Positions 36,156 to 44,559 of a DNA stretch of 64,000 nucleotides are shown here, one piece after another. Numbering within the stretch: the stretch's first letter is position 1; each line of letters starts with the position of its first letter. The notes under the pieces are model-generated. The model was given only the letters and a program-made list of their open reading frames with translations. It did no database searches and was not told the origin of the DNA. The translations under genes were made by a program, and so were the position numbers. The stretch is from Winogradskyella thalassocola (lineage in GTDB: Bacteria > Bacteroidota > Bacteroidia > Flavobacteriales > Flavobacteriaceae), in contig NZ_FNCZ01000003.1 in assembly GCF_900099995.1 (NCBI RefSeq), positions 334,355-398,354 on the forward strand, in the 5' to 3' direction.

Positions 36156-37478
36156 ATGTCGTCAATTAAACCGATTACCCCAAGTTTTAAAGCCTTACTT
36201 CCATTTTTAGTATTCATCATTACGTTTTTAAGCGTTGGAATTATTCAAAATGACTTTTATGCCTTACCTGCTCCTATTGCTGTTATTGCAGGAATCCTAG
36301 TGGCATTTCTCATGTTTAAGCAGTCTATCAATTCTAAAATCAGCACACTTTTAGAAGGTTGTGGAGATCCTAAAATACTCACCATGTGCTTAATTTATTT
36401 ACTGGCTGGTGCATTTGCGGCCGTCACAAAAGCTACGGGAAGTGTAGATACGATTGTTCATTTAGGATTAGACCTCATTAATAGCCAATACATTTATTTT
36501 GGAGTTTTTATCATCGCTGCCTTTTTATCCGTTTCAACGGGAACCTCCGTTGGTGCTATTGTAGCTTTGGCACCTATAGTGATTGGATTTGCGGACACTG
36601 GTGATTTCTCTTTGGGTATTTTATGTGGCGCCTTATTAGGTGGTTCCATGTTTGGTGATAATTTATCGGTAATATCGGATACGACCATTGCAGCTACCCA
36701 ATCATTAGACTGTAAAATGAGTGATAAATTTAAAGCCAACATTAAGATTGCCTTACCTGCAGCGCTTGTAACTATTGGAATTCTTATTTATCAAGGCTTA
36801 AGTCTGCAAACGGATGGTACAGAAACCGTCGCCTATTCGTATTCCATATTAAAGATTGCTCCTTATGTTATTGTGATTGTTTTATCTATAATAGGTATTA
36901 ACGTTTTTACAACCTTGATGTTGGGGGTGATTTCAGCGGGAATTCTAGGAGTGTTTTATGGGGATTTTTCAATCATTGAATTTACAAGAATCAGCTATAC
37001 AGGTTTTACCAACATGACAGAAATTTTCCTGCTATCTTTATTAACAGGTGGTTTAGCAGCTTTGGTAGCTTTCAATGGAGGCATCGAATTTATTTTAGTC
37101 AAAATTAAAACATTGATTAGAAATCAGAAAACAGCGCAATTCGGCATTGCAGCTTTAGTTTCTACCATTAATACGGCTATTGCGAACAATACGGTTTCGA
37201 TTATTATTTCAGGATCTATAGCTAAATCTATTAATGATGAATATGGCCTGGACAATAAACAAACAGCGTCAATCTTAGATGTGTTTGCCTGTATTACACA
37301 AGGACTTTTACCATATGGCGCGCAAGTATTAATGATTTTAAGTTTCGCGAAGGGTAATATTACGTATATCGATTTGGTATCTAATACATGGTATTTAGTG
37401 TTGCTATTATTGTCTACTACTCTATTTATTGGATTCAGAAGCAATTCTAAAATTAACGTAAACTCTAAAACGGATTAG
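36156..37478 (+). CDS. nhaC: NhaC-family Na+/H+ antiporter
   Basis: I choose ATG 36156 (440 residues, MSSIKPITPSFKALLPFLVF); an ORF from 36054 would add 34 residues with poor membrane-protein character. About eleven hydrophobic segments, with the family blocks AGAFAAVTKATGSVDT, SVSTGTSVGAIVALAPI, GALLGGSMFGDNLSVISDTT and a C-terminal NNTVSIIISGSIAK ... LLPYGAQVLMILSFA. It exchanges Na+ for H+ at the inner membrane. It has no clear operon partner; the upstream gap 35918-36155 has no recognisable promoter. It follows the Nudix remnant, from which it may once have been read. Confidence 0.9.
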   Translation: MSSIKPITPSFKALLPFLVFIITFLSVGIIQNDFYALPAPIAVIAGILVAFLMFKQSINSKISTLLEGCGDPKILTMCLIYLLAGAFAAVTKATGSVDTIVHLGLDLINSQYIYFGVFIIAAFLSVSTGTSVGAIVALAPIVIGFADTGDFSLGILCGALLGGSMFGDNLSVISDTTIAATQSLDCKMSDKFKANIKIALPAALVTIGILIYQGLSLQTDGTETVAYSYSILKIAPYVIVIVLSIIGINVFTTLMLGVISAGILGVFYGDFSIIEFTRISYTGFTNMTEIFLLSLLTGGLAALVAFNGGIEFILVKIKTLIRNQKTAQFGIAALVSTINTAIANNTVSIIISGSIAKSINDEYGLDNKQTASILDVFACITQGLLPYGAQVLMILSFAKGNITYIDLVSNTWYLVLLLLSTTLFIGFRSNSKINVNSKTD

Positions 37479-37558
37479 GTTAAACAGATCTCACTCATCT
37501 TATTAGAATATTTTGGTGCTTGTTTAGTGGTTAAACATAAACCTTTGTTAAAAAAAAG

Positions 37559-37587
37559 AATGAACGTTCATTTTTGCCGTATATTTG
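37559..37587 (+). promoter_or_regulatory. TetR-type operator and promoter
   Basis: The 14-bp perfect palindrome AATGAACGTTCATT (37559-37572) is followed 7 bp later by TATATTTG (37580-37587), a full TAnnTTTG match. The start codon of the TetR gene is at 37606. The operator occupies the usual -33 position, so binding should block RNA polymerase. This is the type of site bound by many TetR-family repressors. Confidence 0.75.
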
Positions 37588-37605
37588 TATCAGAATTAAA
37601 ACACA

Positions 37606-38190
37606 ATGGCAAAACTTCAAAAAAGTATAGATAAACGTAATGCACTCGTTAAGGCAACCATAGAGTTGGTTAACAACAACGGGTTTCATGCGACTCCTAT
37701 GAGTAAGATTGCTAAAATGGCTAATGTGTCGCCGGCAACCATTTACTTATACTTTGAAAACAAACAAGACTTAGTTAATCAAACGTATATAGATGTTAAG
37801 GCGGAATACACCAATTATGCATTTGCCGATTTTGATCCTAACATGCCCATTGAAGAAGGCTTTGAAATGATATGGAAACGCATCGCCGATTTTAAACTGA
37901 ACGAATGCGAGCATGCTATGTTTTTAGCACAGTGTGATAATACTCCAATGATAGATGAGGAAAGTAGACAAGAAGGTATTAAGCACTTACAACCACTACT
38001 CGATCTTTGGGAACGTGGTAAAAAAGAAGGGGTTATAAAACCGCTTTCAGATTATATATTATATGCTTACGCTATCAACCCTTTATCTTTTTTAATGATG
38101 ACTCAAAAACGAGGATCATTTACCTTAGATAAAGCACATTTAGAAGAGGCCTATCAATCTGCTTGGAGCAGTATAAAAATGTGTAAATAG
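37606..38190 (+). CDS. TetR/AcrR-family transcriptional regulator
   Basis: The 194-residue protein has an N-terminal HTH: GFHATPMSKIAKMANVSPATIYLYFENKQDLVNQTY (separable as ATPMSKIAKMANVS and PATIYLYF). The C-terminal ligand domain is all-helical and diverged, as usual. It is first in a same-strand run of five or six genes, with only one base between its stop and the next start. With the palindrome at its own promoter, autorepression is likely. The operon enzymes suggest the inducer is an electrophile or aldehyde, as with NemR. Confidence 0.92.
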   Translation: MAKLQKSIDKRNALVKATIELVNNNGFHATPMSKIAKMANVSPATIYLYFENKQDLVNQTYIDVKAEYTNYAFADFDPNMPIEEGFEMIWKRIADFKLNECEHAMFLAQCDNTPMIDEESRQEGIKHLQPLLDLWERGKKEGVIKPLSDYILYAYAINPLSFLMMTQKRGSFTLDKAHLEEAYQSAWSSIKMCK

Positions 38191-38191
38191 T

Positions 38192-38857
38192 ATGAAAAAA
38201 ACAGCAATCATATTAGGCGCATCTGGTTTAACTGGTGGTTTAGTACTTCAAAAATTAATTGAAGACGACCGTTACGATACCATTAAATTGTTTTCACGCT
38301 CAAAAATTAAAGGTTTACCAAATAAAGTCAAACAATTTATTGGCGATCTATTAGAGCTTAACCAATTTAAAGAAGACTTTACAGCAGACGACGTGTATTG
38401 TTGTATTGGTACCACGGCGAAAAAGACACCAGACAAAACACTTTATAAGAAAATAGATTTCGGAATTCCGGTTGCCGCTGCAAAGCTTTCAAAAGAAAAT
38501 AACATCCCTACTTTTTTAGTCGTCTCAGCAATGGGAGCTAATAAAAATAGTACTGTGTTTTACAATAAGACGAAAGGAGAAATGGAACACAACGTCTTAA
38601 AGCAACAGCTTAAAAAGACATTTATTCTAAGACCATCTTTAATTGGTGGTGATAGACAAGAATCTAGACGATTAGAAAAAATAGGATTGGTGATTTTTAA
38701 AGTAATTCAGCCTTTATTCATCGGTAAATTAAAGAAATATAAAATAGTGAATGCCGAAACCATAGCGCAAGCTATGATACACTTAGCAAATACAAACCAT
38801 TATGCTGATGTGATTATAACGTCAGATGATATTAATAAATTAGGAAACAACGCTTAA
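38192..38857 (+). CDS. NAD(P)-binding Rossmann protein (atypical SDR)
   Basis: The 221-residue protein starts with the nucleotide motif MKKTAIILGASGLTGGLVL (GxxGxTG), then LFSRSKIKGLPNKVKQFIGDL, VYCCIGTTAKKTPDKTLYKKIDFG and FLVVSAMGANKNSTVFYNKTK. This is an NmrA/TIP30-like atypical SDR. No catalytic Tyr-Lys pair of classical SDRs is certain, so its substrate is unknown. It lies in the TetR operon of oxidoreductases. Confidence 0.82.
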   Translation: MKKTAIILGASGLTGGLVLQKLIEDDRYDTIKLFSRSKIKGLPNKVKQFIGDLLELNQFKEDFTADDVYCCIGTTAKKTPDKTLYKKIDFGIPVAAAKLSKENNIPTFLVVSAMGANKNSTVFYNKTKGEMEHNVLKQQLKKTFILRPSLIGGDRQESRRLEKIGLVIFKVIQPLFIGKLKKYKIVNAETIAQAMIHLANTNHYADVIITSDDINKLGNNA

Positions 38858-38873
38858 AAAAGAAATTATAAAT

Positions 38874-39506
38874 ATGGAATTATTAGATAAATTAAATTGG
38901 AGATATGCCGCTAAAGCAATGAATGGAAACGTGGTACCAGAAGAAAAAATACAACGCATTTTAGAAGCAGCACGTTTGGCGCCAACATCAAGTGGTTTAC
39001 AACCTTTTGAAATTATGGTGATTACAAATCAAGATATAAAAGAAAAGATTAAACCTGTAGCATGGAACCAGTCGGTAATTACAGACTGCTCTCACCTACT
39101 CGTTTTCGCTGCTTGGGATACTTACACTGAAGACAGAATTAATTATATGTTCGATTTAACTAATGAGATTCGTGGTTTTAAAAACGAAGGTTGGGAAAAC
39201 TATCGCCAAATGCTACTAAGCTCATATCCACAAAAAGATGCGGAAGAAAACTTTAACCATGCCGCTAAGCAAGCATATATCGCATTTTCACAAGCGATAA
39301 CTGCAGCGGCTTTTGAAGGTGTAGATACCACTCCACTCGAAGGTTTTGATCCGGCTGCAGTTGATGAAATTTTAGGACTTAGAGAAAAAGGATTACGTAG
39401 TGCCGTATTATTACCTGTTGGCTACAGAAAAGAAAATGAAGATTGGCTAGTAGATCTTGTTAAGGTGAGAAAACCTATGGAAGATTTAGTAACTGTAATT
39501 AACTAA
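38874..39506 (+). CDS. NAD(P)H-dependent nitroreductase-family flavoprotein
   Basis: The 210-residue protein has an RYAAKAMNGNVVPEEKIQRILEAARLAPTSSGLQPFE FMN region (separable as RYAAKAMN and ARLAPTSSGLQPF). It ends AAFEGVDTTPLEGFDPAAVDEIL ... SAVLLPVGYRKENEDW. It is paralogous to the gene at 15605-16282 but belongs to a different regulon (TetR here, HxlR there). It probably reduces quinones, nitro compounds or enals. It lies 16 bp after the SDR gene. Confidence 0.88.
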   Translation: MELLDKLNWRYAAKAMNGNVVPEEKIQRILEAARLAPTSSGLQPFEIMVITNQDIKEKIKPVAWNQSVITDCSHLLVFAAWDTYTEDRINYMFDLTNEIRGFKNEGWENYRQMLLSSYPQKDAEENFNHAAKQAYIAFSQAITAAAFEGVDTTPLEGFDPAAVDEILGLREKGLRSAVLLPVGYRKENEDWLVDLVKVRKPMEDLVTVIN

Positions 39507-39519
39507 AAAACAAAGAATC

Positions 39520-40518
39520 ATGACAAAGACAATTTTATTAAAAAATAGACCTGAAGGAAAACCTTCAATGTCAGATTTCGAATTTAAAACAGAGGAATCT
39601 GAAAACACAGTAAACCAAGGAGAATTACTATTAGAAACTAAATATGTTTCGGTAGATCCTTATTTACGAGGACGAATGAGTGATGCCAAATCATATGTGC
39701 CACCATTTCAACTTGATAAGCCAATTCAGTCTGGCGTAATTGCTGAAGTATTAGAATCTAAAAACGACAAGTTTGAGGCTGGCGATTTTGTCTCTGGCAT
39801 GCTCAACTGGCAAACAAAACAGGTCTCTAAAGCTGAAGGATTAACTAAAGTTGATTCGTCTAAAGCACCATTATCTGCTTATTTGGGTATTCTAGGTATG
39901 ACAGGTTTAACAGCTTACACAGGATTAACCGAAATTGGAAAACCGAAAGCAGGCGAAACATTAGTCGTTTCTGGTGCAGCTGGTGCCGTTGGATCTGTTG
40001 TAGGACAAATTGGAAAAATCCTAGGCCTGAAAGTGATTGGTATCGCCGGAACAGATGAAAAAATAGAGCTTCTAAAAAGCAAGTTTGGTTTTGATGCTGG
40101 TATCAATTATAAGACCACAAAAGACATGAAAGCTGCCATTGCAGAAGCAGCACCAAATGGTGTAGATATCTATTTTGATAATGTTGGAGGTCCAATTTCA
40201 GATGCGGTTTTAGTGAATATTAATAGATTGGCACGAATCATTGTTTGTGGAGCTATTTCAGTTTATAACAATACAGAGGCACCAAAAAGCTTGAGTGTTC
40301 AACCGTTCTTAGTAAAAAACAGTGCGTTAATGCAAGGGTTTATTGTCTCTAATTATACGGACAAATTCCCAGAAGCTATGAAGCAATTATCAACATGGTT
40401 GGCAGAAGACAAACTAACCTATTCAGAAACCATAGTTAAAGGTTTTGATAACATTCCGAGTGCTTTTATCGATTTATTTGAAGGTAAAAACAAAGGGAAA
40501 ATGGTAGTTGAATTATAA
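39520..40518 (+). CDS. NADP-dependent MDR reductase (2-alkenal/curcumin reductase type)
   Basis: The 332-residue leukotriene-B4/PTGR-like MDR protein has LLETKYVSVDPYLRGRMSD near 37-55, a Rossmann motif VSGAAGAVGSVVGQIGKILG near 149-168 and DIYFDNVGGPISDAVL, with FDNIPSAFIDLFEGKNKGKMVV at the end. There are no zinc ligands. This family reduces the C=C bond of enals and enones with NADPH, which fits a defence operon. It lies 13 bp after the nitroreductase gene. Confidence 0.9.
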   Translation: MTKTILLKNRPEGKPSMSDFEFKTEESENTVNQGELLLETKYVSVDPYLRGRMSDAKSYVPPFQLDKPIQSGVIAEVLESKNDKFEAGDFVSGMLNWQTKQVSKAEGLTKVDSSKAPLSAYLGILGMTGLTAYTGLTEIGKPKAGETLVVSGAAGAVGSVVGQIGKILGLKVIGIAGTDEKIELLKSKFGFDAGINYKTTKDMKAAIAEAAPNGVDIYFDNVGGPISDAVLVNINRLARIIVCGAISVYNNTEAPKSLSVQPFLVKNSALMQGFIVSNYTDKFPEAMKQLSTWLAEDKLTYSETIVKGFDNIPSAFIDLFEGKNKGKMVVEL

Positions 40519-40539
40519 ATAAGATAAAAAGAAAAAAAG

Positions 40540-41700
40540 ATGAATAACTTTGAATTTAAAAACCCTACCAAAATAATTTTTGGAAAGGACACGATAGAAA
40601 AACTAGAAAACGAAATTCCTAAAGACGCCAAAGTATTATTGCTTTATGGTGGAGGAAGTATCAAGAAAAACGGTATTTACGATCAGGTTAAAACAGCCTT
40701 ATCTAAAGTAGATGTTGTTGAGTTTGGAGGTATTCCTGCAAATCCGGAATACGCTAAGTTAATGGAAGCATTAAAAGTGATAAAAGATGAGAACATTACA
40801 TACTTATTAGCCGTTGGTGGTGGATCAGTAATTGATGGGACTAAGTTTTTATCAGCAGCTGCGGTTTATGATGGTGAGACTCCTTGGGATATTTTAACCC
40901 AAAATATTAGAACTGAAAAAGGAATGCCTTTCGGAACTGTTTTAACGCTTCCTGCTACAGGATCTGAAATGAATTCTGGTGCTGTAGTTACAAGAGCTGA
41001 GACACAAGAGAAGTTAGCGATGGGCGGACCTGGTTTATTTCCTGAGTTCTCTATATTAGATCCTCAAGTGATCACCTCTATTCCAGAACGTCAGTTAGCA
41101 AACGGTTTAACAGATGCGTTTACACATGTTTTAGAACAATACATGACGTACCCTGTTGGTGCCTTATTACAAGATCGTTTCGCAGAGAGCATTTTACAAA
41201 CCTTAATTGAAGTGGCGCCAATAGTGATGAAAGATCCAACAGATTATAAAGCCGCTTCTAACTTTATGTGGAGTTGTACTATGGCTTTAAACGGCTTAAT
41301 CCAAAAAGGAGTGCCTTCAGACTGGGCTGTTCATGCGATGGGACACGAATTAACGGCATTGTTTGGTATTGACCACGCACGTACTTTAGCGGTAATTGCA
41401 CCAAGTCATTACAAGTTTAATTTTGAAGCGAAGAAAGAAAAACTAGCACAATACGCAGAGCGTGTTTGGAATGTTACCGAAGGTAGCACAGACGATAAGG
41501 CTTATGCTGGGATTGAAAAAACAACAGCTTTCTTTCATCAATTAGGTATTGATACTAAGTTATCAGATTACACTAAAGATTATGAAGGTACTGCTGAAAA
41601 AATAGCAAAACGTTTTACTGATCGTGGATGGTTGGGATTAGGTGAACACCAATCGCTTTCACCAGATAAGGTAGAGAAAATTGTGAAAATGGCGTATTAA
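40540..41700 (+). CDS. Iron-containing alcohol dehydrogenase (YqhD/butanol dehydrogenase type)
   Basis: The 386-residue protein has the coenzyme site LLAVGGGSVIDGTKFLSAA near 88-105 and LTLPATGSEMNSGAVVTRAE. The metal site is spread over TDAFTHVLEQYM, HAMGHELTALFGIDHARTLA. Length and motifs match NADPH-dependent YqhD-type enzymes, which reduce a wide range of aldehydes, including lipid-peroxidation products. It lies 21 bp after the MDR gene. Confidence 0.92.
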   Translation: MNNFEFKNPTKIIFGKDTIEKLENEIPKDAKVLLLYGGGSIKKNGIYDQVKTALSKVDVVEFGGIPANPEYAKLMEALKVIKDENITYLLAVGGGSVIDGTKFLSAAAVYDGETPWDILTQNIRTEKGMPFGTVLTLPATGSEMNSGAVVTRAETQEKLAMGGPGLFPEFSILDPQVITSIPERQLANGLTDAFTHVLEQYMTYPVGALLQDRFAESILQTLIEVAPIVMKDPTDYKAASNFMWSCTMALNGLIQKGVPSDWAVHAMGHELTALFGIDHARTLAVIAPSHYKFNFEAKKEKLAQYAERVWNVTEGSTDDKAYAGIEKTTAFFHQLGIDTKLSDYTKDYEGTAEKIAKRFTDRGWLGLGEHQSLSPDKVEKIVKMAY

Positions 41701-41710
41701 TTTTAACTAA

Positions 41711-41783
41711 ATGTCCGTTTGAGTGTCCCGACGTTGACGTCGGAATGTATAAAGATCAATTTTTTCAACACTCAAACAGACAT
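41711..41783. repeat. Inverted-repeat element inside the TetR operon
   Basis: Outer arms ATGTCCGTTTGAGTGT (41711-41726) and ACACTCAAACAGACAT (41768-41783) are inverted with 15 of 16 bases paired; an inner CCCGAC/GTCGG stem lies next to the left arm. It is a diverged, double-armed relative of the dispersed family. It fills the gap between the alcohol dehydrogenase and the DJ-1 gene, so it could act as an attenuator or terminator in between. Confidence 0.6.
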
Positions 41784-41797
41784 TAGATTTTATAAAA

Positions 41798-42595
41798 ATG
41801 AAAACACTACAAACTATAGTAGTTATTCTAACTTTAATTACAGCCTCAAGTTGTAAAGAGAATACAACTTCTGAAACCGTTTCAGAAGGACAAAAAGAAT
41901 TAAAAACAGAAAAGAACATGAAGGTATTATTCGTATTAACATCTCACGATAAATTAGGAGATACAGGAAAGAAAACAGGATTTTGGGTTGAAGAATTCGC
42001 AAGTCCATATTACACGTTATTAGATAAAGGAGCAACCATTACAATCGCGACACCAAAAGGTGGAGCTGCACCAGTAGATCCAAGTAGTGATTCGCCAGAT
42101 GCGGCAACCGAAGCTACTGACCGTTATAACAAGGATGCTGATGCAAAAGATAAAATAGCAAACACCAAAGTATTAGCAGATATGAATCCAGATGATTTTG
42201 ATGCTGTATTTTATCCAGGTGGTCACGGTCCTTTATGGGATTTAACTAATGATGCCAATTCAGTAGCCTTGATTGAAAAATTCGATCGCCAAAATAAACC
42301 TATCGCTTTTGTTTGTCATGCACCAGCTGTATTGAAGGACGTTAAAAATGAAGATGGAACAGCCTTAGTAAAAGGAAAAAAAGTGACTGGATTTTCTAAT
42401 TTAGAAGAAGCAGCAGTTGGTTTAACCGAAGTTGTACCATTGTTACTTGAAGATATGTTGATTGAAAATGGAGCGTTCTACTCTAATGGAGATAAATGGG
42501 CACCTTATGCTGTACAAGATGGCAATCTTATTACAGGTCAAAATCCGGCATCATCAGAATTAGTAGCTGAAAAGTTATTGGAAACATTGAAATAA
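41798..42595 (+). CDS. DJ-1/PfpI-family lipoprotein (Hsp31/glyoxalase III-like)
   Basis: The 265-residue protein has a lipoprotein-type N-terminus (lipobox TASSC, Cys19) and a ~20-residue linker. From Met41 it is a type 1 glutamine amidotransferase-like domain: FVLTSHDKLGDTGKKTGFWVEEFASPYY, VFYPGGHGPLWDLT, nucleophile Cys173 in IAFVCHAPAVLKD, and LITGQNPASSELVAEKLL. HchA-type members are deglycases or glutathione-independent glyoxalases. Its position at the end of the reductase operon supports detoxification of methylglyoxal-like aldehydes. The lipoprotein signal would place it outside the inner membrane, which is unusual for this enzyme; an internal start at Met41 would give a cytosolic form. 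Confidence 0.85.
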   Translation: MKTLQTIVVILTLITASSCKENTTSETVSEGQKELKTEKNMKVLFVLTSHDKLGDTGKKTGFWVEEFASPYYTLLDKGATITIATPKGGAAPVDPSSDSPDAATEATDRYNKDADAKDKIANTKVLADMNPDDFDAVFYPGGHGPLWDLTNDANSVALIEKFDRQNKPIAFVCHAPAVLKDVKNEDGTALVKGKKVTGFSNLEEAAVGLTEVVPLLLEDMLIENGAFYSNGDKWAPYAVQDGNLITGQNPASSELVAEKLLETLK

Positions 42596-42618
42596 TTACC
42601 CTAGTTGATTAATAGCGG

Positions 42619-42653
42619 AAAGCCTGTATAACGTAATGTTTGCAGGCTTTTTT
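42619..42653 (+). terminator. Terminator after the TetR operon
   Basis: Stem AAAGCCTG (42619-42626) / CAGGCTTT (42643-42650) has a 16-nt loop and T6 ending at 42653. It lies 24 bp past the DJ-1 stop codon. Confidence 0.75.
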
Positions 42654-42763
42654 AATTGTTTGCATAAGTCTGTTTGTATGTTGAATTAAGATTCAGAGTT
42701 TTAAGCATCTCAGAAGCTTTCTATTTCTATGCGATATTAATGACCTACACCACCAAACATTTG

Positions 42764-42771
42764 TATTTTTG
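42764..42771 (+). promoter_or_regulatory. -7 element for the thiE-like gene
   Basis: TATTTTTG fits TAnnTTTG and lies 43 bp before the start codon. No clear -33 box. Confidence 0.4.
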
Positions 42772-42813
42772 CGCCGCATTTAAAGAGAAGGCCTAATATT
42801 AAGACACCACTAC

Positions 42814-43455
42814 ATGATTATATCTAAACTTCATTACATATCTCAAGGAAATACTCCTGAAGCACATTTAGAAAACATTCAAAAGGCATGTACATCTGGT
42901 GCGGAATTAGTGCAATTACATCTTACGGATGTTTCGGATGCTAAATATTTGGAAATAGCTAAAGCTGCTCGAGAAATTACCTTTCATTTTCAAACACGAT
43001 TAATCATTAATTCTAATTATAAAATAGCAAAAGACGTAAAAGCAGAAGGTGTGCATTTAGAAAAATCAGACATCTGCCCTACTGTAGTTAGACCAGATTT
43101 ATACAGCTGGCAAATTATTGGTGGTACGGCAAATACTTTGGAAGATTGCGAATCGTTAATCGCCAAAAATAGCGATTATATTATTTTAGAACCTTTTAAA
43201 TCATCGACTAAAAATAGTTCAACTAAAGCTTTAGGTTTGGACGGCTATACGGCTATCAGTAATGCTTTAATAACAGAAAAACCAATTATAGGTTTTGGCG
43301 ATATCACTACAGATGACGTGACCGCTATTTTAGAAACTGGTATTTCGGGCGTTGCGGTATCTGATGCTATCACTGAAAATTTTGACAGCATAAAACAGTT
43401 CAATCTTTTATTAAAAGCATCAGCAACGGGTGAGATTCGTCACACGTTTGAATAA
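42814..43455 (+). CDS. Thiamine-phosphate synthase-like protein (ThiE/TenI family)
   Basis: The 213-residue TIM-barrel protein has GAELVQLHLTD, RLIINSNYKIAKDVKAEGVHLEKSD and SWQIIGGTANTLEDCESLIAKNSDYIILEPFKSSTKN. These match the ThiE fold, but several ThiE signatures are softened: QLR is QLHL, G(V)HLGQ is GVHLEKSD. ThiE couples HMP-pyrophosphate and thiazole phosphate; TenI paralogues do a different step. There is no thi cluster around. I call it ThiE/TenI-like without choosing. It lies 50 bp before the EamA gene. Confidence 0.8.
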   Translation: MIISKLHYISQGNTPEAHLENIQKACTSGAELVQLHLTDVSDAKYLEIAKAAREITFHFQTRLIINSNYKIAKDVKAEGVHLEKSDICPTVVRPDLYSWQIIGGTANTLEDCESLIAKNSDYIILEPFKSSTKNSSTKALGLDGYTAISNALITEKPIIGFGDITTDDVTAILETGISGVAVSDAITENFDSIKQFNLLLKASATGEIRHTFE

Positions 43456-43505
43456 ATAAACCTTACTTCTTTCCTTCAATTAACTACTTAAATATATAGT
43501 CCAGT

Positions 43506-44408
43506 ATGTGGATGTATTTAGGCTTATTAGCCGCTCTTTTTTTAGGATTACACAACTTATGTAAAAAACATGCTGTACAAGGCAACGAAGTGTTTCCTGT
43601 CCTTTTAGGTACGGTATCTAGTGGCTTTTTATTTGTCGCTGCGTTTTATGGGTTGTCTATCTTTTATCCAGATTACGCGCTTGAGCACGGTTATAACTTT
43701 CAAAAGATTTCGTGGCAAATCCATGGTTTTATCGTTATAAAATCAGCGATTATGGCGAGTTCTTGGATATTAGCTTACCAAGCGTTAAAGCACTTGCCGA
43801 TTACGATTGTCACACCTATTCGTTCTGCAGGACCGTTTTTTACCTTTATTGGTGCGATTTTAATTTACCAAGAACAACCTAGTCCTTTGCAGTGGATTGG
43901 CTTTTTCCTCATCATTTTCTCAGTAATGCTTTACTCTAAAATCGGTAAAAGAGAAGGTATAAATTTTAAACGCAACAAATGGATTTTCGCCATTATCGGA
44001 GCGACGTTTTTAGGCGCGTCCAGTGGTTTATACGATAAATTCTTAATTCAAAATCTAAGTCTCAACCCGCAAACCTTACAATTCTGGTTTTGCCTTTACA
44101 CCATATTGATTCTACTTATTATCCTATCGATTACATGGTTTCCTCATGCCGAAAAACGAAAAGCCTTCAAATTCCGTTGGTCCATTATCGCCGTCGGTAT
44201 TTTATTGCAAGCCGCAGATTACTTCTATTTTAAAGCCTTGCAAGATCCTGATGCCTTAATTATGTTGTTATCTGCCATTAAACGAAGTCAGATATTAATT
44301 GCCGTAGTCGTTGGTGGTTTAGTCTTTAAAGAACAGAATAAGCGTAAAAAATTAGTCCCCTTAGCAGGAATTATGGTTGGAGTTTTTCTAATTTTATATT
44401 CTAATTAA
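43506..44408 (+). CDS. EamA-family (DMT) transporter
   Basis: The 300-residue membrane protein has ten predicted helices in two five-helix repeats: MWMYLGLLAALFLGLHNLC first, an internal repeat near KWIFAIIGATFLGASSGLYDK and conserved ITIVTPIRSAGPFFTFIGAI / ALIMLLSAIKRSQILIAVVVGG. DMT proteins export metabolites or take up small molecules; the substrate is unknown. The adjacent thiE-like gene (50 bp) may be cotranscribed. Confidence 0.88.
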   Translation: MWMYLGLLAALFLGLHNLCKKHAVQGNEVFPVLLGTVSSGFLFVAAFYGLSIFYPDYALEHGYNFQKISWQIHGFIVIKSAIMASSWILAYQALKHLPITIVTPIRSAGPFFTFIGAILIYQEQPSPLQWIGFFLIIFSVMLYSKIGKREGINFKRNKWIFAIIGATFLGASSGLYDKFLIQNLSLNPQTLQFWFCLYTILILLIILSITWFPHAEKRKAFKFRWSIIAVGILLQAADYFYFKALQDPDALIMLLSAIKRSQILIAVVVGGLVFKEQNKRKKLVPLAGIMVGVFLILYSN

Positions 44409-44559
44409 AAAGGAGTATTTAACATTAAGACAACTGAATCAGACTCTTGGTTGTTATGCTTCATTAAATTGTGAAAACTATAAAGTAGTGATAAAAAACG
44501 GGTTTAGTAATACCAATTTAAAACTTAACTTGCTATAATTTTTTAAACGATTAAACCGA

